Of a stretch of DNA of 64,000 nucleotides, positions 56,011 to 64,000 are shown one piece after another. The notes below the pieces were generated by a model. The model saw only the letters and a program-made list of their open reading frames with translations. It did no database searches and had not been told where the DNA came from. Within the stretch, counting starts at the first letter, position 1; every line of letters starts with the position of its first letter. The stretch is from Primulina eburnea. Taxonomy: Eukaryota; Streptophyta; Magnoliopsida; Lamiales; Gesneriaceae. The stretch is from NCBI RefSeq assembly GCF_022965805.1, contig NW_027331648.1, positions 186,001-250,000 on the forward strand, written 5' to 3'. Made by a program: the position numbers and the translations under genes.

Positions 56011-56937
56011 TTCAAATTTTATGAATGTTTGTTATTTTATTGATTTAAATTTAAATAAATACAATAAAATATTTATAATAAAAATATATAATTCAGTCGA
56101 TAATATATAGTAGAAAAATTAAATAATTTTATATTTAACGACACAAAAAATTATATATTTGATTTATATTTATGGTTAAGATTCCATCACTTTGTATTAA
56201 AAAAAATGAATATTATTTATAATTAAATTGTATGAGCATCCGATGGTCATGTGAAATTTGGGGAATTTTAAAAGTTTTACAAATTTAGGACAATTTTGTA
56301 GTTTCTATAACATTTGGGCAAATTTTGAATTTAGAGCTAAAGTTTGGGTTAAGTTGATATTTTAAGATAATCAAGAGGAACGCAGTACTTAGGGTCAATA
56401 AAAAATATATGACCCATTTTAAATTTAAATAAATAAAAGGGATTTTGACTTTTTTAAATCGGGAGAAGGGAGTGGACTGTGTTAGTTAGGTGAGGTCATT
56501 TATTAGTTCATTAATTAGGGGAGTTAGTTAGTTTTTTTAAAAAATTATTTTTTTAATTGATATATCAGAAACTTTTCTTATTCCTATTCTATTCCTATTC
56601 CTTATTGAGGTTTCATTTATTCCCGTTATTTTTGTGTTCTTCACGATAAACTAATCAAAAATCATTTGAAAATTTGAAGATTCCTAGAGAAGTAAATCAT
56701 TTGAATTTGAAGATTCTCTTAGAAGTAAGCATATACTCGACTGTTGTACTTGTTTGTTCAGTTTAGTTCTGGTTGTATTTTGTTAGAATTTTTGTTAGTG
56801 GAGGTCGGATGAGTATTTAGAGGAGTTATATTATGATATGGGATAGTGTCTAAACCACACATATTGATGGATAGAGGTTCACAGTGGAGGTGTATGGGTG
56901 GAGGTGTGCACAGATTGGTTGAGGTGCACACACAACC
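56011..56937. other. AT-rich region upstream of the MULE transposase gene
   Basis: No coding frame. From about 56265 the sequence is built of short blocks such as GGGGAATTTTAAAAG, ACAAATTTAGGACAATTTTG and ACATTTGGGCAAATTTTG. This looks like the terminal inverted repeat of some MULEs, but the partner end would lie beyond the window. The remainder probably holds promoter and 5' UTR. Confidence 0.4.
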
Positions 56938-57066
56938 ACGGTCGCGGTGGGTCGAGGTGCACCTCAACCCTCGACCACAGTGGGTCGCGGTGGCTTAGGT
57001 AACCACGACCCACCTCGACCCACGCGACCCAAACGTGTGACCACGTTTCTCTCCGCGACCCACGTG
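56938..57066. repeat. GGTCGCG/GGTCGAGG inverted array upstream of the transposase
   Basis: GGTCGCGG and TGGGTCGAGGTGCACCTC, then CTCGACC, TGGGTCGCGGTGG, and in the other orientation CCACGACCCACCTCGACCC, CGCGACCC and CCGCGACCCACGTG. These are mixed-orientation copies of one GTGGGTCG(C/A)GG word. The same word recurs at 59571-59700, 60191-60270 and 63731-64000. Confidence 0.8.
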
Positions 57067-57168
57067 TGTTTAGTGATGTGTTGGTCAATGTTGTAATTCA
57101 TTAACATATTTTTTTAAATAAATGATATTGTCTATAATTTAATATTCTTATTTATGTTTTTGTAGGTT

Positions 57169-59442
57169 ATGCCAACAGTTATTCTGTTTGAGTACAACGG
57201 AGAATGGGAAGTTAATGAAGATAATATATTTAAATGGCGTTCATGGTCTAGTGGTAAGTGGGCAGGTATTCCTTTGGATTCTGATATTTGTTCAGTGGAA
57301 TATATAGAAAGTGAGATATACAGAATTATAAATCTAGCTGGTACAGAAAAATTGAAATTAAGTTATCTTCCTGACGTGAAGCATTGCAATATTCGTCCAA
57401 TTTATATTGAGGATGATAATGATTTGAAAGCATACTTATATTTTGGATGTGCAAAAGAAAGACCAGTACTTCACGTAGAATTTGAACTAAGTGTTGTTTC
57501 CCTTGATATTGTTCAAAGGGAAAATATCATGTCACCGGATTTAAATTTTACGCATTTGGATGATGAGTATGTTGATGATGAAACAAATATGTACGATCAC
57601 TATTTTGATAGAACTTTTGTCTCAAATGACCATGGTACCAATAATGATGTATTAGAAACTGAAAATATACAAGAGAATGATGTGAGGAGTACAGAAAATG
57701 ATGTGGAGGATATAGATGATATTAATGTCGATGATAACGATGTTAACATCCACCACATTGGTATAGCTCATGATACTGAGACTAATGTTCAAGCTGATAC
57801 TTATTCATTTACCGATAGTTCAAGCTTATTTATTGGTCAAAGATTTTCAAGCAAGACCGAAGTGAAGAAAGTGCTATCCAATATTGCTTTGAACTCGTCT
57901 TTTGAGTTTGAAAGTGTCAAATCTTCTAGAAATATCTATTCGGTTCGTTGTGTGAATAAAGGTTGCAGCTGGAGAATTTGGACTTCAAAACACGATAACT
58001 CAACAGATTTTGTGATTCGTACATATTGCAACACACACAATTGTGACATGACTGGAATGCGTAAAAAGCATCGACAAGCTAGCTCATCTATCGTTTGTGA
58101 TATGTTGGTAGAGAACTTTCGAGGACAACAGAAAACACCTCAACCAAAATCTATTATGACAATGATGCGGAATAAGGGGGTTGACATTACCTATTACAAA
58201 GCTTTGAAAGGTAAACAACTTGCTCATGATATCTTCACAGGTGATCCTGAAAGAAGTTTTGGTCTTCTGCCTTCGTATTTGAAAATGGTCGAGAAAATGA
58301 ACCCGGGTAGTATAATAGATTTAGTAGTAGATGAGCATAATAGATTCAAGTATTTGTTTTTAGCATATGGCGCATGTGCAAGAGGATATAGATGCATGAG
58401 AAAAGTAGTATCTATTGATGGTACATGGTTGAAAGGAAAGTACGACGGTATTTTACTTGTGGCCTCAGCACAAGATGGAGATTTTCATCAATATCCTTTG
58501 GCTTGGGCTGTTGTTGATGTGGAATCAATTGCTTCGTGGAGTTGGTTTTTGACGAAGCTCTTGGAAGTAGTGGTTGATGAGGACGAGTTGGTGATTATCT
58601 CAGACAGACATCCGGGCATCATTGCCGCAGTTGCCAACGTTTACAAAAATGCACATCATGGTCATTGTATATGGCACTTGTCACAAAATATGAAAATTCG
58701 TTGTAAAAAGAAGGGTTGTACCGAAATGTTTATGCGGTTAGCAAAAATTTACAAGCAAATCGACTTTGACTTGGAGTACGAGAAGTTTAAGAAAATATAT
58801 CCCGATGCTGCAAAGTTTTTGAGTGAAAGTGATTCATTGGATCGATGGACTCGAGCATATAGCCCAAGATCTCGGTATAATATTATGACAACTAATGGTG
58901 TTGAATCAATAAATGCAAGATTGCGTGAAGAAAGACAACTTCCAATCATTGCACTATTAAATTCTTTGCAGACTTTGACTATATCTTGGTTTTCAAGGTA
59001 TCGAAATGCATCTATAGCATCAACAACAAATTTCACTCCAACTGTTGAGTCAATTCTACGTGAAAGGTTTAATATTGGTCGGGCATATCAAGTTTATGAG
59101 CTGGGCCGTCTCGAGTTTGATGTTCGAAGTGCTACGGATAGTGACATTGTGGATTTGGAATCAAAGAGATGTACCTGTAGGGAATTCGATATTGACAAGA
59201 TTCCATGTTCACATGCCATTGCAGCGAGTTATTTTCGTGATGTTAATTTATATTCCTTATGCTCAGAGTATTATTCTGTTATGATATGGTCTTTAGCGTA
59301 TTCTGAGCCGATTTATCCTGTTCTGAATCAGAACGAGTGGCCTCCTGATGATATGTTAGTACTGCCACCGGTGATCAAGAGAAGACGTGGAAGGAAAAAA
59401 CAAAACAGATTTCCATCCGTTGGAGAATTTGGTAGAAGATAG
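57169..59442 (+). CDS. MULE transposase (mudrA type), intact 757 residues
   Basis: A single open frame from MPTVILFEYN. It has an N-terminal PB1-like/MuDR domain (about 1-130), an acidic Asp/Asn-rich linker (130-215), a Cys/His region with VNKGCSWRIW and CNTHNCDM near 265-300, then the MULE transposase core. Putative DDE residues: Asp in SIDGTWLKG (about 417), Asp in ISDRHPG (about 479), Glu in NGVESINAR (about 578). A SWIM zinc finger CTCREFDIDKIPCSHA follows near 667-685. The C-terminus has an AT-hook-like KRRRGRKKQ. TTTTTGTAG three bases before the ATG resembles a 3' splice site, so a 5' UTR intron is likely. All key residues are present, so this enzyme could be active. Confidence 0.92.
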   Translation: MPTVILFEYNGEWEVNEDNIFKWRSWSSGKWAGIPLDSDICSVEYIESEIYRIINLAGTEKLKLSYLPDVKHCNIRPIYIEDDNDLKAYLYFGCAKERPVLHVEFELSVVSLDIVQRENIMSPDLNFTHLDDEYVDDETNMYDHYFDRTFVSNDHGTNNDVLETENIQENDVRSTENDVEDIDDINVDDNDVNIHHIGIAHDTETNVQADTYSFTDSSSLFIGQRFSSKTEVKKVLSNIALNSSFEFESVKSSRNIYSVRCVNKGCSWRIWTSKHDNSTDFVIRTYCNTHNCDMTGMRKKHRQASSSIVCDMLVENFRGQQKTPQPKSIMTMMRNKGVDITYYKALKGKQLAHDIFTGDPERSFGLLPSYLKMVEKMNPGSIIDLVVDEHNRFKYLFLAYGACARGYRCMRKVVSIDGTWLKGKYDGILLVASAQDGDFHQYPLAWAVVDVESIASWSWFLTKLLEVVVDEDELVIISDRHPGIIAAVANVYKNAHHGHCIWHLSQNMKIRCKKKGCTEMFMRLAKIYKQIDFDLEYEKFKKIYPDAAKFLSESDSLDRWTRAYSPRSRYNIMTTNGVESINARLREERQLPIIALLNSLQTLTISWFSRYRNASIASTTNFTPTVESILRERFNIGRAYQVYELGRLEFDVRSATDSDIVDLESKRCTCREFDIDKIPCSHAIAASYFRDVNLYSLCSEYYSVMIWSLAYSEPIYPVLNQNEWPPDDMLVLPPVIKRRRGRKKQNRFPSVGEFGRR

Positions 59443-60190
59443 GATTGAATTATTTGTAATTTGTTTGAATTTAAAGACAATCGAATTGATTTTATTAATT
59501 TATTGTAATTTGTGTACTAATTTTTAATTTTTTTCGAGGGTGAGTAATCGGCTTGTAAATTTTTCATAAATGGGTCGCGTAGGCTTGTAAATTTTTCAAT
59601 TTTGGGTCGCGTGGGTTGAGTGATAATTTAGGGGTTTGATTTAGGGTTTTGTTTAGGGTTTAGGGTTTGGGTCGAGTTTGGGTCTCCATGGGTCGCGTAG
59701 GTAAGAAATTTTGATTTTTTTATCATTTTATAATATATAATTTACTTTATATATGATTAGAACGTAAATATAAATAAAAATATTATTTGTGTAAAAATTT
59801 TAAAATGAGTTATATATTATAATTTAAGTATGTTAGTTAAAAAATTGACAAGAATGTATCTCTTGTTCTAACAAATATGGTCTTAAAAAATTTTATAATT
59901 CCACTAAAAATCTTAACAAATTTTTTATAATAACACAACTGAACTAAAAAAATTCATTACATATTCACTTTGATGAATTATATGTAAGCATATGAAATTA
60001 ATTTTAATGAATGTATATTTAAGTGTATGAAATTAATATTTATTGTATATAAATATTAACTAATTTTTTAATTTCACTAAAATTATTTAGTAACAGATTT
60101 CATTACATATTAACTTTAATATCGATGCATATGAAATTAAATTAATGTTTATTGTACATAAATCGATATGTTTCTCGATCTAAACTCACC
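59443..60190. other. Intergenic region between transposase and Ulp1-like gene, first part
   Basis: AT-rich. An imperfect 32-bp tandem repeat lies at 59551-59582 and 59583-59614 (CTTGTAAATTTTTCA then GGGTCGCGT). A telomere-like run (TTTAGGGTTTAGGG) lies around 59652-59665 with another TTTAGGG at 59640. GGTCGCG words occur at 59573, 59604 and 59691. The remainder (59705-60190) shows nothing beyond AT-richness and presumably holds the transposase 3' end. Confidence 0.65.
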
Positions 60191-60270
60191 CACCAAATTT
60201 CGGTCGCGTGGGTCGCGTGTAATCGCGACCCACCAAATTTCGGTCGCGTGGGTCGCGTGTAATCGCGACC
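60191..60270. repeat. Exact 40-bp tandem duplication carrying GGTCGCG words
   Basis: 60191-60230 equals 60231-60270 base for base. Each unit contains CACCAAATTTCGG, two GGTCGCGTG words in direct orientation and one CGCGACC in inverse orientation, so each can fold back on itself. Identity of the two units implies a recent duplication. Confidence 0.92.
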
Positions 60271-60284
60271 CCGTGAACAGTACC

Positions 60285-60510
60285 CGCGCACCTGCGCGCG
60301 CGGACGCGCAGGTGCGCGTGCCTGCCAGAAGCAGGCGCGCACCTGCGCGCGGATCGGCGCGCAGGTGCGCGAACCTGCCGAGAGCTCTCGGCAGGCGCTG
60401 CCGAGCTCCGCCGAGAGCGCTCGGCGGTCCCTGCCGAGATCTCTCGGCAGGCGCTGCCGCGCTCCGCCGAGAGCGCTCGGCGGTCCCTGCCGAGAGCGCT
60501 CGGCGGTGCG
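60285..60510. repeat. Cluster of GC-rich palindromes in the MULE intergenic region
   Basis: Two hairpins with perfect 14-bp arms (CGCGCACCTGCGCG / CGCGCAGGTGCGCG) at 60285-60318 and 60336-60371. A perfect 22-bp palindrome centred on GAGCTC at 60374-60395. A near-palindrome centred on GATC at 60430-60451. Two CCGCCGAG-AGCG-CTCGGCGG hairpins at 60408-60427 and 60464-60483. A third partial copy near 60489-60506. The cluster is very GC-rich in an AT-rich setting. Long ORFs on both strands here (for example 60149-60667 minus) are by-products of this composition. Confidence 0.92.
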
Positions 60511-60530
60511 GGCGTTGCATGTGTCCCTTC

Positions 60531-60822
60531 ACGTTTTTTCGTGTCTTCGTGTCTGGTATTTTTTTTATGTATTTTTTCAATTCCTTGGCATTGTTTGATG
60601 TTTTCGTGTCGTTCCAGTATTTTTTCATTTCCTTAGTAATCTCATTTTGCATATAAATTTTAAACAATGAAAATTGGTTTCATGTTTCATTGTTTAAAAT
60701 AGATACCTACACGAACCAATGAATAAAATCAATTTTCATATAGATTGAGTATATAGATCACATTCATTAACTAAAAATACATAATGTAACTAAAAATCAA
60801 TATAATGTATCACATAAATATT
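60531..60822. other. AT-rich 3' flank of the Ulp1-like gene
   Basis: No coding frame. It probably includes the 3' untranslated region of the minus-strand gene, whose stop codon is at 60823-60825. A short inverted repeat, TTTTAAACAATGAAAATTGG with CATTGTTTAAAAT, lies at 60659-60700. Confidence 0.5.
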
Positions 60823-63658
60823 TTAATCCAATGACCAAAATTTATCCCAAATACAACAACAACAATAATGCCTAAATTCCTCAATCTTCTCATCGTCAAG
60901 TTCATAGGCATTTTCTCTAAACATGGTATAAGCTGCTGCCGCTAAACAGTAGACTCCACATTCACCGCTGCAATGAAAAAATAACATTAAATACATTGAT
61001 ATACATTAAACAATAATGAAATAATAATTTTTAAAATAAAAAATTTTAACCTCGTCTTTTGAGTAGGAAAAGTTTCTGGCCTAACTATACTCCATCTTTC
61101 TAAAGAATCAACACCCAACATATGTGGAAGCATAAGAGACAAAGGGTTAATAAGTTTAAGCAATGTCTTGCCCGACCTATCTACGCTACGGTCTGAATCC
61201 ATGATTTTGATATTCTTACGATTAGGCAAAACCTTTAACAAAACCCAATGCCCAGGAAGATGAAAGGGTATCAAAATTATTTTGGCTTTGTTCCATGAAA
61301 TAGCCGGCCACTCACTAATTTCTGCTCTCACATAGGGCATCAAACATTCTATATTATACTCTCCACCCTCATTGAAAGCACTCGAAACCAGCTGATGAAA
61401 ATCCACATCCATCAATGACACCTCTTGTGACATAAAATGTGAGTATGTCCTTTGTAGTTGGAGCAACCCTCGACAACATTCTTGAATATGCTGAAAGTGA
61501 TAAAAGTGAAATATGTTAATTACTAACTCAACGCAAAAAAAAAAAAGAAACAAACAAACTTACGGTCTCAGTCAGCCAAGAAGCAGGTGTCCCCAATACA
61601 CGAAACCACGAGCTATCGTAGGACGAACACAGCCCACATATCATCCTATTTTCCGTAGGACAATTAATCTCAGCACTTACTTGTGGCCACGATCGATTGG
61701 CGAACATTCTAACTCTTTTCTGAAAACTCACAGACATCATATCATTTATAACAAGACGACGCAGTTCCTCCTCAGTCATAGGCTCTTCCTCCACTGTGAA
61801 CAATCTTAACTTACCGCCCGAAGTTTTTTCAAAAGCTCGAGTCAAAGAAGGATCGCTCACAAGTGGAATATTTGGATCCACCTCAAATGGAATATCTTCA
61901 AATCGATGACTTGATGTCTCGCCTTGATCTGAGAATAATACATACAATTTGTCATTTTTCATACTCAAAATTAAAAATCATATAACTATTGATAAAACTT
62001 ACCAACATTGACATTCATCGAAGATAATCTCCCAAATATATCCTTCAAACTCGATATATCGTCATGTATATTTTTCAATTGATTTTTGATATCGGCTTGG
62101 TCCTTTTGTATCATCTCAACTTTATCCTCCAAACTTATGAAACGAAGTTCATACATATCTGCAACATGATCTCTCATGTGAGTCAATGGAGGAGAGAAAT
62201 GAGTGTGAGTCAATGGAGGAGACAAAGGAGGAGACGGTGGATTCATGTGTGAAGGACTACGAGATGGCCGAGAAGATTTTCTGACTTTATCTCGAGATGA
62301 TCTGGAGTATGTATATGTGAATGGCTGGAGAAATGGTCGATCTTCGGTCTCAGTCTGTACACCCACTTCATCCTCTAAGTCACCCAATGGATCTTGAGTG
62401 CAAACTACTTGGATACCTCGGCAAATTAACTCCGTAATGCGATTGATTATCACATTATTAGAATCAACAAAATTTTCAGTCATGTAATGTACAGACACCC
62501 GCTCCTCCGAGGTGGGAATGAGTATCCCCAAAATATCCTATATTAATCATTAACAATAAACATGAAATTAGTTAACCGTTAACAAAAAAATATATTAGAT
62601 AATAAGAAAAATAAATAAAATGAATTTCTTGTATTTTTACCTTGTTATTTACATTTTTAAATGCTTTGTTCACATCATCCATGGAAGGTGAATGATTTTT
62701 ACTCCATTTTCTAGTCAACCAATGACACATCCGAGGTATCGGTACATTGGGACCTTTTCGAGGTCGGGCGAACACTTGAGCAATGGATGGAAAATATTCA
62801 TATGCCAAAATCTAACACAGAAAAATAAACACAGTTAGTATGATATAAAATAACAAGGATTAGTATGATATAAAATAACAAGGATATTTCATTTAATGAA
62901 CAATATTTAGTTACCTGTAAAGGATGAACAAATCCACTTATATGGAAGCTGCCGAACCCGCTGAAATCTGGATCATTACTACGGCGTGCTACCAAATTTT
63001 CGTAGCTTCTGAACTTAGTTTCAAGATCTTTTCTAAGTCCATAAACTACTTCTTCAAAAGCTATTCTACCCCAGGGATATTTTATAAAACTATCAAAATT
63101 ATTTACTAATCTAATCCATTCTAAATCTATGGTATCATTTTTATTTTTTCTGTGTCTCCCTAATACACCTACCACAAACAACAGACAAGCCAATTTCACT
63201 TTTTCAATGTCTATTTCTCCTCCAAAATCGTTATCATATTCATCTATTCTATCTATCAAATCTCCCAAACGTATAGAGTAACTCCCACCAAAATGTCTCT
63301 CCCTAAATTCATCTTCTTCGGGTATCATAGGATAAACATTTGAACAATTTAATCCAGTTAACAAACAATACTCTAATAATGAAAATCGTAAAGGTCGTTT
63401 ACGATATATCATCCAAAATTCTTCACTTTCACTGTCATAACTTTGCCTACTGATCAAAAACCATAACAATTGATTGGAATTGTTATAATCCTTAGCACAT
63501 AAAATTAAATTACCAAATTGAGTATATTGCACCAAATATTCTATCTCTTTCTCATTTAAAAATGCTACAATTTTCTTACAGATTTCAGTATATCTTGATC
63601 CTACGGTTACTTTGCATTCAAAGAATTGATCCCTTCCAAGTTTAGTTGGAAAGTAAAT
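60823..63658 (-). CDS. Ulp1-like (C48) cysteine protease with DUF1985 domain, six exons, 5' end not found
   Basis: Exons on the minus strand by GT-AG sites with matching phases: 63658-62915, 62811-62641, 62537-62003, 61928-61564, 61490-61051, 60967-60823. Together they give about 799 codons without a stop. The first exon is the DUF1985 domain (YFPTKLGRDQFFEC, EFWMIYRKRPLRFSLLEYCLLTGL, IDEYDNDFGG). The middle exons have a Ser/Pro-rich linker and a coiled-coil-like helix. The last two exons carry the peptidase: His in PGHWVLL (61248-61250), Asp in IMDSD (61197-61199), Cys in GECGV (60958-60960). The family cleaves SUMO-like conjugates; the role in MULEs is unknown. The first exon shown begins at a splice acceptor, so the start lies upstream, within or beyond the palindromic array. 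Confidence 0.8.
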
Positions 63659-63730
63659 CTGTAAAAAAATCAAAACAAACACAAAAAGTTACATAAATAG
63701 CCAAAATTTAAATTTAAGCAATTGTGTTCA

Positions 63731-64000
63731 TGGGTCGCGAAGCTTCGCGACCCACAAGTCTCGCGACCCAGGGGTCGTGATGGGTCGCGAAGCATCACGA
63801 CCCCTGGGTCGCGAAGCGTGGGTATGCTCGCGACCCCTGGTCTCGCGAAGCTTGGGGTAAGCAAGCTTCGCGACCGATCAGGGGTCGCGAAGCACACTTC
63901 GCGATGTGCTTCGCGACCCCCACACGTCTCGCGAGGGTCGCGAAGCTTCGCGACCCACACGTCTTGTGGGTCGCGAAGCATGTGTATGCGCGACCGATCA
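63731..64000. repeat. GGTCGCGAAG palindromic array at the window end
   Basis: About thirteen GGTCGCG or CGCGACC words in both orientations within 270 bp, most as GGGTCGCGAAGC or GCTTCGCGACCC. A perfect 24-bp palindrome centred on AAGCTT is at 63731-63754. A GATGGGTCGCGAAGCATC-type arrangement follows near 63780. The array is cut by the window end. It lies in an intron or upstream region of the Ulp1-like gene. The word is the same as in the arrays at 56938, 59571 and 60191. Confidence 0.9.

Larger units (their letters stand above)
56265..64000. mobile_element. Mutator-like element with Ulp1-type protease gene (Kaonashi/KI-MULE type), partial
   Basis: A mudrA-type transposase gene (57169-59442, plus) faces a spliced gene with DUF1985 and Ulp1-like C48 protease domains (60823-63658, minus). 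That pairing is known from the KAONASHI (ULP-carrying) MULEs of plants. GC-rich GGTCGCG arrays occur upstream of the transposase, between the genes and beyond the protease. The left boundary is a guess from TIR-like sequence. The right end is outside the window, so no TIR pair or 9-bp duplication could be confirmed. Confidence 0.7.

Noticed and set aside
60149..60667. Long overlapping ORFs on both strands (up to 172 residues) rich in Arg, Ala and Gly
   Set aside because: They run through the GC-rich palindrome cluster, where stops are rare on both strands. The residues are low-complexity echoes of the repeats, and no homology is recognisable.
1..64000. Endogenous pararetrovirus or other integrated virus
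   Set aside because: All RT domains are of Copia or Gypsy type with integrase and LTRs. No movement protein or coat protein was recognised.

Overview
This is repeat-rich plant DNA, almost certainly from the heterochromatin of a dicot. I see no host housekeeping gene, tRNA, rRNA or CRISPR. Every coding region I recognise belongs to a transposable element. The families are plant-specific: Copia elements including SIRE/Maximus, Athila and Tekay Gypsy elements, and a MULE with an Ulp1-type protease. The 3' accessory proteins of the SIRE copies resemble ones I associate with Lamiales, perhaps Gesneriaceae. That placement is weak recollection, not proof.

Layout. (1) Positions 1-37504 are a Copia element on the minus strand (Copia A), split at its primer-binding site by a plus-strand SIRE element (SIRE-1, 5797-35900, target duplication CCTTC). 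The 5' LTR of SIRE-1 is split by a minus-strand Athila element (6738-25385, duplication TAGTA). The 5' LTR of that Athila is split by a plus-strand Tekay chromovirus (17462-24735, duplication AAATC). (2) Positions 37505-38182 are AT-rich spacer. (3) Positions 38183-56005 are a decayed plus-strand Copia (Copia B, duplication CTTTG), split in its leader by a minus-strand SIRE (SIRE-2, 39856-50985, duplication ATCCT). SIRE-1 and SIRE-2 are tail to tail and form an approximately 10-kb inverted repeat. (4) From about 56.3 kb to the window end is a Mutator-like element. It has an intact transposase gene and, convergent with it, a spliced Ulp1-like protease gene, with GC-rich palindromic arrays between and beside them.

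Insertion order from nesting agrees with LTR differences counted by eye. SIRE-1 has about 1.3%, Athila about 0.8%, and Tekay no substitutions in shared LTR sequence. Copia B has about 3.5% and SIRE-2 about 1.9%.

How the parts work together. In the LTR elements, Gag packages the RNA, protease cuts the polyprotein, RT/RNase H copies the RNA, and integrase inserts the DNA. Most pol reading frames here are broken. The least damaged coding units are the Athila gag and pol, the SIRE-2 gag and ORF3, the MULE transposase and the Ulp1-like gene.

The least explained features are: (a) a small antisense ORF with its own TATA box, kept in both SIRE copies and divergent from ORF3; (b) landmark similarity between SIRE ORF3 and the Athila 3' ORF; (c) GC-rich hairpin arrays in three unrelated element types.
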